Shown here: positions 36,336 through 46,154 of the stretch, one piece after another
Numbering within the stretch: position 1 is the stretch's first letter
Layout of the letters: each line of letters opens with the position of its first letter
Source: Bradyrhizobium sp. in8p8
Lineage (GTDB): Bacteria; Pseudomonadota; Alphaproteobacteria; Rhizobiales; Xanthobacteraceae
Length of the DNA stretch: 64,000 nucleotides
Assembly (NCBI RefSeq): GCF_000426845.1
Contig: NZ_AUGD01000003.1
Coordinates: 186,001 to 250,000 of the forward strand
Direction of reading: 5' to 3'
The notes under the pieces: generated by a model
Database searches by the model: none
What the model saw: the letters and a program-made list of their open reading frames with translations, nothing else
What the model was told of the DNA's origin: nothing
Position numbers and translations under genes: made by a program

Positions 36336-36779
36336 TCAGGACGTCAGCTTCGCACCGGCCATGAGGATATCACTCGCGATTTGACTCGAACGCACCGCGA
36401 ACTCGTCGCGAAGGCGAACCGCAGCGGCAGGGTCGCTTTCGAGCACGCGCTGGAACAGGCTGCGTGCGATGCGGATGACGGAGGCGTGCTCCAGCGCGAT
36501 TGCGCTCGATGGCCGCTTCATCGGCACCACCAGCGCGAGCTCGCCGATCAGTGCGCCGGGCCCGGCGATCATCTCGGCACCGGCACCGTCTTCGACCCTG
36601 AAGGCGCCGCGCTGGACCACGAAGCCGGCATCGGCGTCATCGCCGAGATTGAAGAGGACGTCACCGCGGACGAAGTCGCGCTGCTCGGAGCCGATCGCCA
36701 GCATGCGCAACGAGGCGTCCCCCAACAGGCGCAGTGTCGGGACACGCTCGAGAAGCGCTACGTCGTCGTCGATTGACAT
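36336..36779 (-). CDS. Cyclic-nucleotide-binding domain protein
   Basis: 147 residues making up a single cNMP-binding beta-roll with no HTH and no other domain. The phosphate-binding-cassette-like segment GELALVVPMKRPSSAIA has the expected Glu and Arg, so ligand binding is plausible. No membrane segment. It lies 60 bp downstream of the response-regulator gene on the same strand and could be its operon partner. It may act by binding another protein; function unknown. Confidence 0.82.
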   Translation of the reverse strand: MSIDDDVALLERVPTLRLLGDASLRMLAIGSEQRDFVRGDVLFNLGDDADAGFVVQRGAFRVEDGAGAEMIAGPGALIGELALVVPMKRPSSAIALEHASVIRIARSLFQRVLESDPAAAVRLRDEFAVRSSQIASDILMAGAKLTS

Positions 36780-36839
36780 TCCGGTCCGTGGCTCGAGGAA
36801 CGCGCCAATTTACGACGAATCGCGCGTTTCCGGAACGTA

Positions 36840-37526
36840 TCACGGCACCAGCTTGTATCCACCGGCTTCGGTGACCAGGATTTCCGGGTTGGCCGCGTCC
36901 TTCTCGATCTTCTGGCGCAGGCGGTAGATGTGGGTTTCCAGCGTGTGGGTGGTGACGCCGGAATTATAGCCCCAGACCTCCTGGAGCAGGGTCTCACGCG
37001 ACACCGGCATCTGGCCGGCGCGGTAGAGGAAGCGGAGAATCGCGGTCTCCTTCTCGGTGAGCCGGACCTTGCGCGCATTGGCCGCGGTCAGCATCTTGGA
37101 GCCGGGACGGAAGGAGTAGGGGCCGACCGAGAACACCGCGTCCTCGCTGGCTTCGTGCTGGCGGAGCTGCGCGCGGATGCGGGCCAACAGAACCGCGAAG
37201 CGGAAGGGCTTGGCCACATAGTCGTTGGCGCCGGATTCCAGCCCCAAGATCGTATCGGAATCGGTGTCGTGCCCGGTCAGCATGATGATCGGGGCCTTGA
37301 AGCCGCCCTTGCGCAGGGAGCGGACCACTTCGCGGCCATCGGTGTCGGGCAGGCCGACGTCCATCAGGACGAGATCGGGAGAATTCGCCTTCGCGGCGCT
37401 CGCGCCCTTCGCGCCGGTATCCACGGCGGAGGCTTCGAATTCTTCGTGCAGCGATAATTGCTCCACCAGCGTGTCGCGCAGATCGGTATCGTCATCCACG
37501 ATCAGGATCTTGCGGGCGTTGGGCAT
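36840..37526 (-). CDS. OmpR-family response regulator
   Basis: 228 residues: a receiver domain (about 5-120) with acidic pocket DDD, phospho-acceptor Asp in LVLMDVGLPD, Thr in MLTGH and Lys in AKPF, then a winged-helix DNA-binding domain (about 130-228, ending TEAGGYKLVP). No histidine kinase gene is adjacent, so it is an orphan here. Essential alphaproteobacterial envelope regulators such as CenR have this layout, but I cannot name it on sequence alone. AGGA lies upstream of ATG 37526. Confidence 0.9.
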   Translation of the reverse strand: MPNARKILIVDDDTDLRDTLVEQLSLHEEFEASAVDTGAKGASAAKANSPDLVLMDVGLPDTDGREVVRSLRKGGFKAPIIMLTGHDTDSDTILGLESGANDYVAKPFRFAVLLARIRAQLRQHEASEDAVFSVGPYSFRPGSKMLTAANARKVRLTEKETAILRFLYRAGQMPVSRETLLQEVWGYNSGVTTHTLETHIYRLRQKIEKDAANPEILVTEAGGYKLVP

Positions 37527-37705
37527 GGGAAGTCATCCTTTTGGAGTCCGGCTCGGCGCGCATCCATGCCGCGCCCAGCCGCGAGGGGAAGTTTAGGGGT
37601 CGCCGTTATTTTTGTTGTTCGTGTTGAAGTAGTGGGCTGTTACCGATTCACAAGCCAGAACTACTCTAACTCAGAATAGCAGGCCGTTTTGATGAATGTC
37701 CTGTA

Positions 37706-38299
37706 ATGAATTCGACATTGCACGTTCACATGAAAAATAAAGCAGTTTCAGTTGGTTACAACGAGACTCGCAGCGCTGGGCCGCTCTCTGCGATCCGTGT
37801 TAGGCCTGCTGCAGGTAATCCGCGCCGGGGCTGGCTGACGGCCGGAGCGTTGACCATCCCGGTTGCGCTGGGGCGGGGCGGTATTCTCGCCAACAAGCGC
37901 GAGGGCGATGGCGGCACCCCGAGAGGCAGCTTCCGTCCCAGGCGGCTGTGGTGGCGGGGCGACCGGCACAGCCGCCCCCAGACATTCCTGCCGACCCGGA
38001 TGATCACAGCGGCGGATGCCTGGTGCGAGGATCCAGGCGACCGTCACTACAACCAGAGCATCCGGCTCGGCGAGGGACAGGGCGGTGACCGGCTCAAGCG
38101 GGCCGACCATCTCTACGACTTTATCGTCGAGATCGACCACAACACCCGGCCGCGCGTCGCCGGCCGGGGCAGCGCGGTGTTCCTGCACCTGGCGCGCGAT
38201 AATTTCGGCCCGACCGCGGGCTGCGTCTCCATGACGAAATCTGCGATGTTGCAATTGCTGCGGCGCTTGGGCCCGCGAACGAGAATCATCATCGGGTGA
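37706..38299 (+). CDS. L,D-transpeptidase (YkuD) family protein
   Basis: Up to 197 residues. The YkuD catalytic region ends in HLARDNFGPTAGCVSM, with the conserved His and nucleophile Cys. There is no obvious signal peptide at either ATG 37706 or ATG 37730, which is unusual for a periplasmic cross-linking enzyme and is typical of the short rhizobial form of this family. It would make 3-3 peptidoglycan cross-links or attach proteins. It diverges from the response regulator gene. The start is uncertain. Confidence 0.82.
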   Translation: MNSTLHVHMKNKAVSVGYNETRSAGPLSAIRVRPAAGNPRRGWLTAGALTIPVALGRGGILANKREGDGGTPRGSFRPRRLWWRGDRHSRPQTFLPTRMITAADAWCEDPGDRHYNQSIRLGEGQGGDRLKRADHLYDFIVEIDHNTRPRVAGRGSAVFLHLARDNFGPTAGCVSMTKSAMLQLLRRLGPRTRIIIG

Positions 38300-38305
38300 G
38301 GGTGC

Positions 38306-39091
38306 ATGCTCGACAAGGATCAGATCGACGCCGCTTCAGAGCTCCTGGTCAGGCATTGGCGCGACGGCACCAAGCTCGACGCGCTGGAGACGCGGTTGCG
38401 GCCGCAGAGTCGCGCTGAAGGCTACGCCATCCAGGCCGCGCTCGAACGACGATCGAGCGGGACATTGTTCGGCTGGAAGATCGCAGCCACGAGCGAGGCC
38501 GGTCAGAAGCACATCAACGTCACGGGGCCGCTGGCTGGGCGCATCATGAGCGACACCGTGATCGCCGACGGCGGGACCGCATCGATGAAGGGCAATGAGA
38601 TGCGCGTCGGTGAACCTGAATTCGCCTTCCGCATGGGGCGCGATCTGCCGCCGCGCGCGACGCCCTACAGCGCCGACGAGGTGCTCGCCGCCGTCGAGAC
38701 CCTGCATCCCGCGATCGAGATTCCCGATTCGCGCTTTGCCGATTTCGTCAGCGCGGGCGAGGCGCAGCTCATCGCCGACAACGCCTGCGCGCATCTGTTC
38801 GTGCTGGGCGCGCCGACCATTGCGAACTGGCGGGCGATGGATCTCGTTGCGGAACGGCCGCAGATCGCACTGCGCGGCGAGCGCCATATCGGCCACGGCA
38901 GGAACGTGCTCGGCGATCCCCGCATTGCGCTTGCCTGGCTTGCCAACGAGCTGCGCGGGCTCGGCATCACCTTGCGGGCAGGGGAGGTGGTGACGACGGG
39001 CACATGCCACCCGCCGCTGCCGATCCAGGGCGGCGATCATTTCGCCGCGGATTTCGGCGTGCTGGGAAAGGTGTCGGTGGGGTTCGTGTAG
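38306..39091 (+). CDS. 2-keto-4-pentenoate hydratase-like protein
   Basis: 261 residues of the FAH/MhpD superfamily, with GWKIAATS, RVGEPEFAFRMGRDLP (a metal-binding Glu pair) and HPAIEIPDSRF. Members hydrate 2-hydroxypentadienoates from meta-cleavage of aromatics. No meta-cleavage genes are nearby, so the substrate here is uncertain. It starts 6 bp after the L,D-transpeptidase stop and is probably co-transcribed with it. Confidence 0.85.
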   Translation: MLDKDQIDAASELLVRHWRDGTKLDALETRLRPQSRAEGYAIQAALERRSSGTLFGWKIAATSEAGQKHINVTGPLAGRIMSDTVIADGGTASMKGNEMRVGEPEFAFRMGRDLPPRATPYSADEVLAAVETLHPAIEIPDSRFADFVSAGEAQLIADNACAHLFVLGAPTIANWRAMDLVAERPQIALRGERHIGHGRNVLGDPRIALAWLANELRGLGITLRAGEVVTTGTCHPPLPIQGGDHFAADFGVLGKVSVGFV

Positions 39092-39147
39092 GCGGCTCAC
39101 TCCGCGTCATCGATGGCGGTTGCCAGCGCGTTCCTCGCTAACGGCTC

Positions 39148-39837
39148 TCACCGGTGCCCGAAGATCGCGCTTCCCACCCGCACATGGGTGGCACCCAACA
39201 TGATGGCGGTGGCGAAGTCCGCGCTCATGCCCATCGAGAGATTCTTCAATCCATTGCGTGCGGCAATCTTGGCGGTGAGAGCAAAGTGCCCGGCCGGCGG
39301 CTCATCCACCGGGGGGATGCACATCAGGCCGGAGATTGTCAGCCCGTAGGTGTCCCGGCAGCTCGCGAGGAATGCATCGGCTTCGCCGGGTGCGACGCCG
39401 GCCTTCTGCGGCTCCTCGCCGGTGTTGATCTGGACGAAGAGTTGCGGGTGCTTGTTCTGGGATTCGATTTCCTTGGCTAACGCTTGGCAAATGCTCGGAC
39501 GATCGACCGAATGGATCGCGTCGAACAGCGCGACCGCCTCTTTCGCCTTGTTGGATTGCAGCGGCCCGATCAGATGCAGCACGATATCGGGGTAAACAGA
39601 CGTCAGCGCCGGCCACTTGCCCTTGGCCTCTTGCACCCGATTCTCGCCGAATACGCGCTGTCCGGCGGCGATGACCGGGGTAATCGCATCCGCGGCGAAC
39701 GTCTTGGAAACCGCAATCAGCGTCACGGATGCGCGGTCGCGCCCCGCGTCCTTGCAGGCGCGGGCGATTTCGGCTTCGACCGCGGCAAGCGCGTTTGGTG
39801 AATGGCCGGTTACCGGCGCGGTGTTGGCTTCCGTCAT
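39148..39837 (-). CDS. YggS-family pyridoxal phosphate homeostasis protein
   Basis: 229 residues from ATG 39837. An alanine-racemase-like TIM barrel holds the PLP-binding Lys in LIAVSKTF, and the family motif GENRVQEAKGKW, HLIGPLQSNK and SMGMSADFATAI follow. YggS/PLPBP binds PLP and keeps vitamin B6 and amino-acid pools in balance; no racemase activity is known. It converges on the hydratase gene and diverges from the diguanylate cyclase gene. Confidence 0.93.
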   Translation of the reverse strand: MTEANTAPVTGHSPNALAAVEAEIARACKDAGRDRASVTLIAVSKTFAADAITPVIAAGQRVFGENRVQEAKGKWPALTSVYPDIVLHLIGPLQSNKAKEAVALFDAIHSVDRPSICQALAKEIESQNKHPQLFVQINTGEEPQKAGVAPGEADAFLASCRDTYGLTISGLMCIPPVDEPPAGHFALTAKIAARNGLKNLSMGMSADFATAIMLGATHVRVGSAIFGHR

Positions 39838-39945
39838 GACGTCTCTTGGCTGTGCTCCCAACCGAGTTAAGTCCAATTTTACCGAGTTCAAGAAACAGTT
39901 TTTGAACCCTTCGCTTTACCTTGGGCCACGGGGTGGGTAGCGAAG

Positions 39946-41649
39946 ATGGCCAGCGTCAGTCTCAACCGCAAGCGAGCGAAACTCAAGCAGGTTCTCGGAA
40001 TCCGGGCGCGGCTTGCGTTGCTCGCGGTGATTCTCGTGGCGCCTTTGATGTTCGACCGCATCCGTTCGCTCGAGGACACGCGTACGCGCCAGATCGCGCA
40101 GGCCGCGGCCGAGTTCACCACGGTGGCGAGGCATAGCGCCGATGCGCAACGCGAGGTGATCTCGTCCGTCGAGACCATCCTGAAATCGGAGGCTTTCATC
40201 CGCGCCTCCGTCGGCGGCATCAGCAAGAGCTGCGACGTGCTGCGCGCGAGCCTGCCGTCGAGCCTCCCCTGGATACGCACGCTTCTGATCGCCGGCCAGG
40301 ACGGTCGCATCCAATGCGCCACCAACAACATGTATGTCGGCCTCGATCTGAGTGACCGGCCGTACTTCCAGCAGGCACAGCAAACCGGCCGCTTCATACT
40401 GAGCGACTTCATCATGTCGCGACCGGTGCTGTCGCCGACGGTCATGGCGGTTTATCCGGTCTCCGCCTTCAGCGGCGTCCCCGATGCCGTCGTGCTCGCC
40501 ACCGTCAACCTCGACTGGATGTCGAAGGTCATGAGCAATCTGGGCGGCCGCCCCGGCATCACCGCCGTGCTGGTCGACAGCGCGGGCACCGTGCTGGCCG
40601 CCCCGGCCGATCAGCGCAGCGCGGTCGGCCGGCCCCTCGACAACATGCCGCTGATGTCCGCGATCGCCGACAAGGCGCTTCGGTCCGATCAAGACGAGGG
40701 CTCGCTGTCTTTCCTCGCTGCCGATGGCTCTCGCCGGGCAGTCAGCTACATCCGCATTGCGGGGACCAATGCTCGCCTGATCACCAGCATCGACGAGGAC
40801 AAGGTGTCCGCTGCCGTCAGTCGCGACATCCGTACCGCCTATCTGCAGTTCGCTTTCGTCGTGGTGTTCGTCCTGCTCGGCGCGCTGATCGCGGCAGAGA
40901 AACTCGTCATCAAGCCGATCGAGATGCTCGTCGACATGGCCAAACGTCTCGGCGAGGGCGACCTGTCGGCGCGCGCGGCCCGCAACAGACTGCCGGCCGA
41001 ATTCGTGCCGCTCGCGCGCGCGTTCAACGCGATGGCCGCGCAGCTGAGCCAGCGCGAACGCGAGCTGATCGCAAGCAACGATCGCCTGACCGTGATGGCC
41101 TCGATCGACATGCTCTCCGGCCTCGCCAATCGCCGCGGCTTCCAGAGCCGGCTCGACTTCGAATGGATGCGTGCGCAGCAATATGGCAGCGAGCTTGCGT
41201 TGCTGATGATCGACGTCGATCACTTCAAGCTGTTCAACGACACCTATGGCCATCTCGAAGGCGATTCCTGCCTGACCAGGCTCGGCGAATCACTGTCCGG
41301 CATTGCCGCTGACACGATGGGCTTCGCGGCACGCTATGGCGGCGAGGAATTCTGCCTGCTGCTGCCGAACACGGACGTCATGCGTGCCGTCGAAATCGGC
41401 GAACAGGTGCGCGCGGCCGTGCTGAAACTCTGCCTCCCGCACATCACCTCGAACCACATGATCGTCACGGTCTCGATCGGCGTCGCCGCGACGAAGCCCA
41501 ATGAGAGCTTGCGGCCAGGCGATCTGATCGAAGCCGCCGACGCCGCGCTCTATGCCGCCAAGCACCGCGGTCGCAACAACGTCGTGGAGCACGGCGTGCA
41601 GGCGATCGAGACTGGCACGACCGAGGTGATATTTGCGGCCAGCGCCTAG
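39946..41649 (+). CDS. Membrane diguanylate cyclase with Cache sensor and HAMP
   Basis: 567 residues: membrane helix at about 22-40, a periplasmic double-Cache-like sensor (about 45-300, with YVGLDLSDRPYFQQA), a second helix (about 303-325), HAMP (about 325-380) and GGDEF domain (about 390-555). The active site GGEEF is intact (residues 465-469), so it should make c-di-GMP. The I-site RxxD just before it is replaced by DTMG, so product inhibition is probably absent. Its stop codon overlaps that of the opposing cyclase gene. Confidence 0.92.
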   Translation: MASVSLNRKRAKLKQVLGIRARLALLAVILVAPLMFDRIRSLEDTRTRQIAQAAAEFTTVARHSADAQREVISSVETILKSEAFIRASVGGISKSCDVLRASLPSSLPWIRTLLIAGQDGRIQCATNNMYVGLDLSDRPYFQQAQQTGRFILSDFIMSRPVLSPTVMAVYPVSAFSGVPDAVVLATVNLDWMSKVMSNLGGRPGITAVLVDSAGTVLAAPADQRSAVGRPLDNMPLMSAIADKALRSDQDEGSLSFLAADGSRRAVSYIRIAGTNARLITSIDEDKVSAAVSRDIRTAYLQFAFVVVFVLLGALIAAEKLVIKPIEMLVDMAKRLGEGDLSARAARNRLPAEFVPLARAFNAMAAQLSQRERELIASNDRLTVMASIDMLSGLANRRGFQSRLDFEWMRAQQYGSELALLMIDVDHFKLFNDTYGHLEGDSCLTRLGESLSGIAADTMGFAARYGGEEFCLLLPNTDVMRAVEIGEQVRAAVLKLCLPHITSNHMIVTVSIGVAATKPNESLRPGDLIEAADAALYAAKHRGRNNVVEHGVQAIETGTTEVIFAASA

Positions 41650-42722
41650 CCGGCAGCTCCCGCGCGCTCGACCTCGATCTCCGTCACCACACGGTTGCGC
41701 CCGCTGCTCTTGGCGAGATAGAGCGCGCGATCGCAACGCTCGATCAGATCTGTGATCGCCTCGCCGACGCGGTATTGCGCCGCGCCGATGGACACGCTGA
41801 TGCTGGGCAGGATCTCGCCGGTCGAGCGACGCGTGATCGTGGCTTCGGCGATCGCGCGCCTGATGCGTTCGGCGATCTCGGCACAAGCCGCGAGATCGGC
41901 GTCCGGCAGCACCGCAATCAGCTCCTCGCCGCCATAGCGGGCCGGCAGATCCTGCTCGCGAACTTTTTCGCGCAGCACCTTGGCCATCAGGCGCAGCACC
42001 TGGTCGCCGACGCCGTGGCCGAAATTGTCGTTGAAGGACTTGAAGTGGTCGATGTCCAGCATCAGGACGCAGAGCGGCTCGCCCCATTCAGCGGTCGCCT
42101 GCGCCTTGCGCAGGAATTCGTCGAGTGCCCTCCGGTTCGCCAGCCCGGTCAGCATGTCGGTCCGGGCGCGCTGCTCGGACCTCGACAGTGAGTCGCGGAT
42201 CACGTCGAGCTCGCGCGTCTTCTCCGCAAAGCCCGCCTCGAGCCGGGTCGCGCGTGTGGCGGCCCGCGCCAGCTCGTTCATGAGCTGGGCCACCAGCAGT
42301 TTTGGATCGACGCCGGCCCTGCCCTGATCCGCCACCTCACTGATGGCCTGCATCTGCGAATGATTGTCGGCAATCGCAGTCGCCAGAAACTCCTTCGCGG
42401 CCCCCATGAGCGCCTGGAGCCGCTCCGAGGTGTCGACCACCGCGGCGCTCACCTGGTTCGCGACGTAGGTCTCGAACAGATCCTTGTTGGTTCGGGCGTC
42501 GAAGGGCCGATTGTGATCGATCAGGAGATCAATGGCGTTGCGCAAATCGTCATGACCGCCTGCGAAATACTGGAACCAGACGGCAAAATTGGCCGGCGTC
42601 GGCGCAATCCGCTGTTCAGCAATGCTCCGCATCGCACGTCCGGCGATGGACGCGGCATAGTCGTAATCGGGATCGTCGAAGCTGGAATACATTTGCGGTA
42701 TCGCGGTCTTGTCGAGCCGCAA
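41646..42722 (-). CDS. Soluble diguanylate cyclase (GGDEF domain)
   Basis: 358 residues from TTG 42722, or 348 from ATG 42692. An N-terminal helical region of unknown function (about 10-180, SSFDDPDYDYAASIAGRAM) and a coiled-coil segment precede a GGDEF domain with the active-site variant GGEEL and an intact I-site REQD just before it. It has no membrane helix. It should make c-di-GMP with feedback inhibition. The two cyclases meet tail to tail with a 4-bp stop overlap (41646-41649). Confidence 0.9.
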   Translation of the reverse strand: MRLDKTAIPQMYSSFDDPDYDYAASIAGRAMRSIAEQRIAPTPANFAVWFQYFAGGHDDLRNAIDLLIDHNRPFDARTNKDLFETYVANQVSAAVVDTSERLQALMGAAKEFLATAIADNHSQMQAISEVADQGRAGVDPKLLVAQLMNELARAATRATRLEAGFAEKTRELDVIRDSLSRSEQRARTDMLTGLANRRALDEFLRKAQATAEWGEPLCVLMLDIDHFKSFNDNFGHGVGDQVLRLMAKVLREKVREQDLPARYGGEELIAVLPDADLAACAEIAERIRRAIAEATITRRSTGEILPSISVSIGAAQYRVGEAITDLIERCDRALYLAKSSGRNRVVTEIEVERAGAAG

Positions 42723-42884
42723 ATTGGCATCGACCCCTTAATCACACGCCAACGCGGGCCCTCGTAGTTATGCGGAGACCCGGCCAAAGTTCCAGAATGC
42801 GGCAACCCATTGACCCCCTAAGGCCTTCTATGGCCTAGTCCGCCGTCTTAAGCCGGCCGAACCCACGAAAAGCCCAACGATTCC

Positions 42885-45509
42885 ATGACCTCCGAACGCT
42901 ATAACGCCCGCGACGCCGAACCGCGCTGGCAACGCCTCTGGGACGATCAGAAGATCTTCGTCTCCAAGAACGATGATCCGCGGCCGAAATATTACGTGCT
43001 TGAGATGTTCCCCTATCCCTCCGGGCGCATCCATATCGGTCACGTCCGGAATTACACGCTGGGCGACGTGCTCGCCCGCTTCATGCGCGCCAAGGGCTTC
43101 AACGTGCTGCATCCGATGGGTTGGGATGCCTTCGGCCTGCCGGCGGAGAATGCCGCGATCGAGCGCAAGGTGGCGCCCAAGGCATGGACCTACGACAACA
43201 TCGCCGCGATGAAGAAGCAGCTCCGCTCCATCGGGCTGTCGCTGGACTGGTCCAGGGAGATCGCGACCTGCGATCCCTCCTACTACAAGCACCAGCAGAA
43301 GATGTTTCTGGACTTCCTGCGCGCGGGGCTTGCCGAGCGCGAGAAGCGCAAGGTGAACTGGGACCCCGTCGACATGACCGTGCTCGCCAACGAGCAGGTG
43401 ATCGACGGCCGGGGCTGGCGTTCGGGCGCCGTGGTCGAGCAGCGCGAGATGAACCAGTGGGTCTTCAAGATCACGAAGTACTCGCAGGAGCTCTTGAGCG
43501 CGCTGGACGGGCTGGACCGCTGGCCCGACAAGGTGCGGCTGATGCAGCGCAACTGGATCGGCCGCTCCGAGGGCCTGCTGATCCGTTTCGCGCTCGATGC
43601 GGCGACGACGCCGGCAGGCGAGAGCGAGCTGAAGATCTTCACCACGCGCCCCGACACGCTGTTCGGTGCGAAGTTCATGGCGATCTCGGCCGATCATCCG
43701 CTGGCGCAGGCCGCAGCCGCTAAGAACCCCGAGCTTGCCGAGTTCATCGCGGAGATCAAGAAGATCGGCACCGCGCAGGAGATCATCGATACCGCGGAGA
43801 AGCAGGGTTTCGACACCGGCATCCGCGCGGTGCACCCGTTCGACCCGTCCTGGAAGCTGCCGGTCTATGTCGCCAATTTCGTGTTGATGGAATACGGCAC
43901 CGGGGCCATCTTCGGCTGCCCGGCGCACGACCAGCGCGACCTCGATTTCGTCAACAAGTACGATCTCGGCAACACGCCTGTCGTGTGCCCTGAAGGCCAG
44001 GATCCCAAGTCCTTCGTCATCACCGACACCGCCTATGACGGTGACGGCCGCATGATCAATTCGCGCTTCCTCGACGGCATGACCATCGAGCAGGCCAAGG
44101 ACGAGGTGGCGAGGCGTCTCGAGACGGAGCTGCGCGGCAATGCGCCGGTGGGCGAGCGGCAGGTCAATTTCCGCCTGCGCGACTGGGGCATTTCGCGCCA
44201 GCGCTATTGGGGCTGCCCGATTCCCGTCATCCACTGTCCGAAATGCGACGTGGTGCCGGTGCCTGATGCCGACCTGCCGGTGAAGCTGCCCGACGATGCG
44301 ACCTTCGACAAGCCCGGCAACGCGCTCGACCACCATCCGACCTGGAAGCACGTCACCTGCCCCAAATGCGGCGGCAAGGCGCAGCGCGAGACCGACACCA
44401 TGGACACCTTCGTGGATTCGTCCTGGTACTTCGCCCGCTTCACCGATCCCTGGAACGAGAATGCGCCGACGACGCCCGCGGTGGCCAACCGGATGCTGCC
44501 GGTCGACCAGTATATCGGCGGCGTCGAGCACGCGATCCTGCATCTGCTCTACAGCCGCTTCTTCACCCGCGCGATGAAGGCGACCGGGCACATCGCGCTC
44601 GACGAGCCGTTCGCCGGCATGTTCACGCAAGGCATGGTGGTGCACGAGACCTACCAGAAGGCCGACGGCTCCTATGTGCAGCCGGCCGAGGTCAAGGTCG
44701 AGGTTGGCGGCAACGGGCGCCGCGCGACGCTGCTGGCCACCGGCGAAGACATCCAGATCGGTCCGATCGAGAAGATGTCGAAGTCGAAGAAGAATACCGT
44801 CGACCCCGACGACATCATCGAGACCTACGGCGCCGACGTCGCCCGCTGGTTCATGCTGTCGGACTCACCGCCCGACCGCGACGTGATCTGGAGCGACGAG
44901 CGCGTCCAGGGCGCCTCGCGCTTCGTGCAGCGGCTGTGGCGCCTGGTGAACGATTGCGTCGCGCTCGCCAAGGCCGCGCCGGCGGCCCGGCCGGCCAGCT
45001 TCGGTCCGGACGCCACGGCCTTGCGCAAGGCCGCCCATGGTGCGCTCGACAAGGTCACCACCGGGATCGAGCGGCTGCACTTCAACGTCTGCCTCGCCCA
45101 TATCCGCGAATTCACCAATGCATTCTCCGAGGTGCTGCAGCGCCCCGGCCAGCCCGCCCCGGACCTCGCCTGGGCGATCCGTGAAGCCAGCCAGATCCTG
45201 GTCCAGCTGTTCTCCCCGATGATGCCGCATCTGGCCGAGGAGTGCTGGCAGGTTCTCGGCCAGAAGGGGCTGGTTTCGGAGGCCAATTGGCCCCAAATCG
45301 AACGCGATCTGCTGGTTGAAGACAGCGTGACCCTGGTGGTCCAGGTCAACGGCAAGAAGCGGGGTGAGGTCACAGTTGCAACACTGGCCCAGAATCCGGA
45401 AATCGAGGCTGCCGTTTTGGCCCTCGATGCGGTAAAGCTGGCCCTGGACGGCAAGCCCGTCCGCAAGGTGATCATCGTCCCCAAGAGGATCGTGAATGTT
45501 GTCGGCTAG
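42885..45509 (+). CDS. leuS: Leucyl-tRNA synthetase
   Basis: 874 residues, class Ia synthetase. The HIGH-type motif is in [19 protein letters not shown] is at residues 630-634. The editing CP1 domain and a C-terminal anticodon-binding and LeuS-specific tail are present. It charges tRNA-Leu in the cytoplasm. ATG 42885 gives [16 protein letters not shown], the expected N-terminus. lptE overlaps its last 14 bp, then holA follows: the leuS - lptE - holA order is common in alphaproteobacteria. Confidence 0.97.
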   Translation: MTSERYNARDAEPRWQRLWDDQKIFVSKNDDPRPKYYVLEMFPYPSGRIHIGHVRNYTLGDVLARFMRAKGFNVLHPMGWDAFGLPAENAAIERKVAPKAWTYDNIAAMKKQLRSIGLSLDWSREIATCDPSYYKHQQKMFLDFLRAGLAEREKRKVNWDPVDMTVLANEQVIDGRGWRSGAVVEQREMNQWVFKITKYSQELLSALDGLDRWPDKVRLMQRNWIGRSEGLLIRFALDAATTPAGESELKIFTTRPDTLFGAKFMAISADHPLAQAAAAKNPELAEFIAEIKKIGTAQEIIDTAEKQGFDTGIRAVHPFDPSWKLPVYVANFVLMEYGTGAIFGCPAHDQRDLDFVNKYDLGNTPVVCPEGQDPKSFVITDTAYDGDGRMINSRFLDGMTIEQAKDEVARRLETELRGNAPVGERQVNFRLRDWGISRQRYWGCPIPVIHCPKCDVVPVPDADLPVKLPDDATFDKPGNALDHHPTWKHVTCPKCGGKAQRETDTMDTFVDSSWYFARFTDPWNENAPTTPAVANRMLPVDQYIGGVEHAILHLLYSRFFTRAMKATGHIALDEPFAGMFTQGMVVHETYQKADGSYVQPAEVKVEVGGNGRRATLLATGEDIQIGPIEKMSKSKKNTVDPDDIIETYGADVARWFMLSDSPPDRDVIWSDERVQGASRFVQRLWRLVNDCVALAKAAPAARPASFGPDATALRKAAHGALDKVTTGIERLHFNVCLAHIREFTNAFSEVLQRPGQPAPDLAWAIREASQILVQLFSPMMPHLAEECWQVLGQKGLVSEANWPQIERDLLVEDSVTLVVQVNGKKRGEVTVATLAQNPEIEAAVLALDAVKLALDGKPVRKVIIVPKRIVNVVG

Positions 45510-46047
45510 GATCCGCATCGCAGCCCGCTTGCTGGCGGTCGCCGCCCTGGCGGCGCTGACGGCCGGCTGCTTCCAGCCGATGTACGCCGAGCGGAACGAC
45601 GGGACCCCCGGCCTGCGCGAGAAGCTGATGGGGGTCGAGCTGCCCCCCATCAACAAGCCCAACGCGTCCCGCGAAGCCCGCGTCGGCGTCGAGATCCGCA
45701 ACGCGCTGGCCTTCAAGCTTTACGGCACGGCGACCGGCATGCCGCCGACCCACCGGCTGGACATCCGCTTCACCACCACCCGCTCCTCGCTGATCGTCAG
45801 CGCCACGACGGGACTGCCGACCAGCGAGAATCTCGGCATCGACGCCCAGTACAACCTGGTCGAAGTCGTGACCGGCAAGTCCGTCATGTCCGGCTCGACC
45901 TTCTCGCGCGTGTCCTACGACATGCCGGGATCTTATCAGCGCTTCTCGCGCACCCGCGCCGTGCGCGATGCCGAAGATCGCGCCGCCAACGAGATTGCCG
46001 AGAACATCACGACCCGCCTCGCCTCGTTCTTCACCGCGGGCACGTAG
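45496..46047 (+). CDS. lptE: LPS-assembly lipoprotein LptE
   Basis: 183 residues with a lipoprotein signal peptide and lipobox LTAGC (lipidated Cys about 24), followed by FQPMYAER, typical of alphaproteobacterial LptE. It plugs the LptD barrel and helps insert lipopolysaccharide in the outer membrane. It starts inside leuS (14-bp overlap) and depends on that transcript. Low sequence conservation is usual for this family, so the assignment also rests on gene order. Confidence 0.88.
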   Translation: MLSARIRIAARLLAVAALAALTAGCFQPMYAERNDGTPGLREKLMGVELPPINKPNASREARVGVEIRNALAFKLYGTATGMPPTHRLDIRFTTTRSSLIVSATTGLPTSENLGIDAQYNLVEVVTGKSVMSGSTFSRVSYDMPGSYQRFSRTRAVRDAEDRAANEIAENITTRLASFFTAGT

Positions 46048-46144
46048 GTCATTCCCGCCATTCCTGGGCGCCCGCAGCGCGAACCCGGGATTTGATCCCA
46101 AACCTCTGGATTCCGGGCTAGCGCTGCGCGCGCCCCGGAATGAC
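46048..46144. repeat. Dispersed palindromic repeat, family B
   Basis: GTCATTCC at the left and GGAATGAC at the right form the terminal arms; GAACCCGGGATT and the later GGATTCCGGG form inner pairs. It fills the whole spacer between lptE and holA, and its last bases supply an ATG (46140) in frame with holA. Confidence 0.88.
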
Positions 46145-46154
46145 GATCTGGACC

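Noticed and set aside
42828-44645. 605-codon open frame antisense to leuS
   Set aside because: Complementary to a well-conserved gene; its His/Arg/Gly-rich translation has no domain. Long antisense frames are expected at this GC content.
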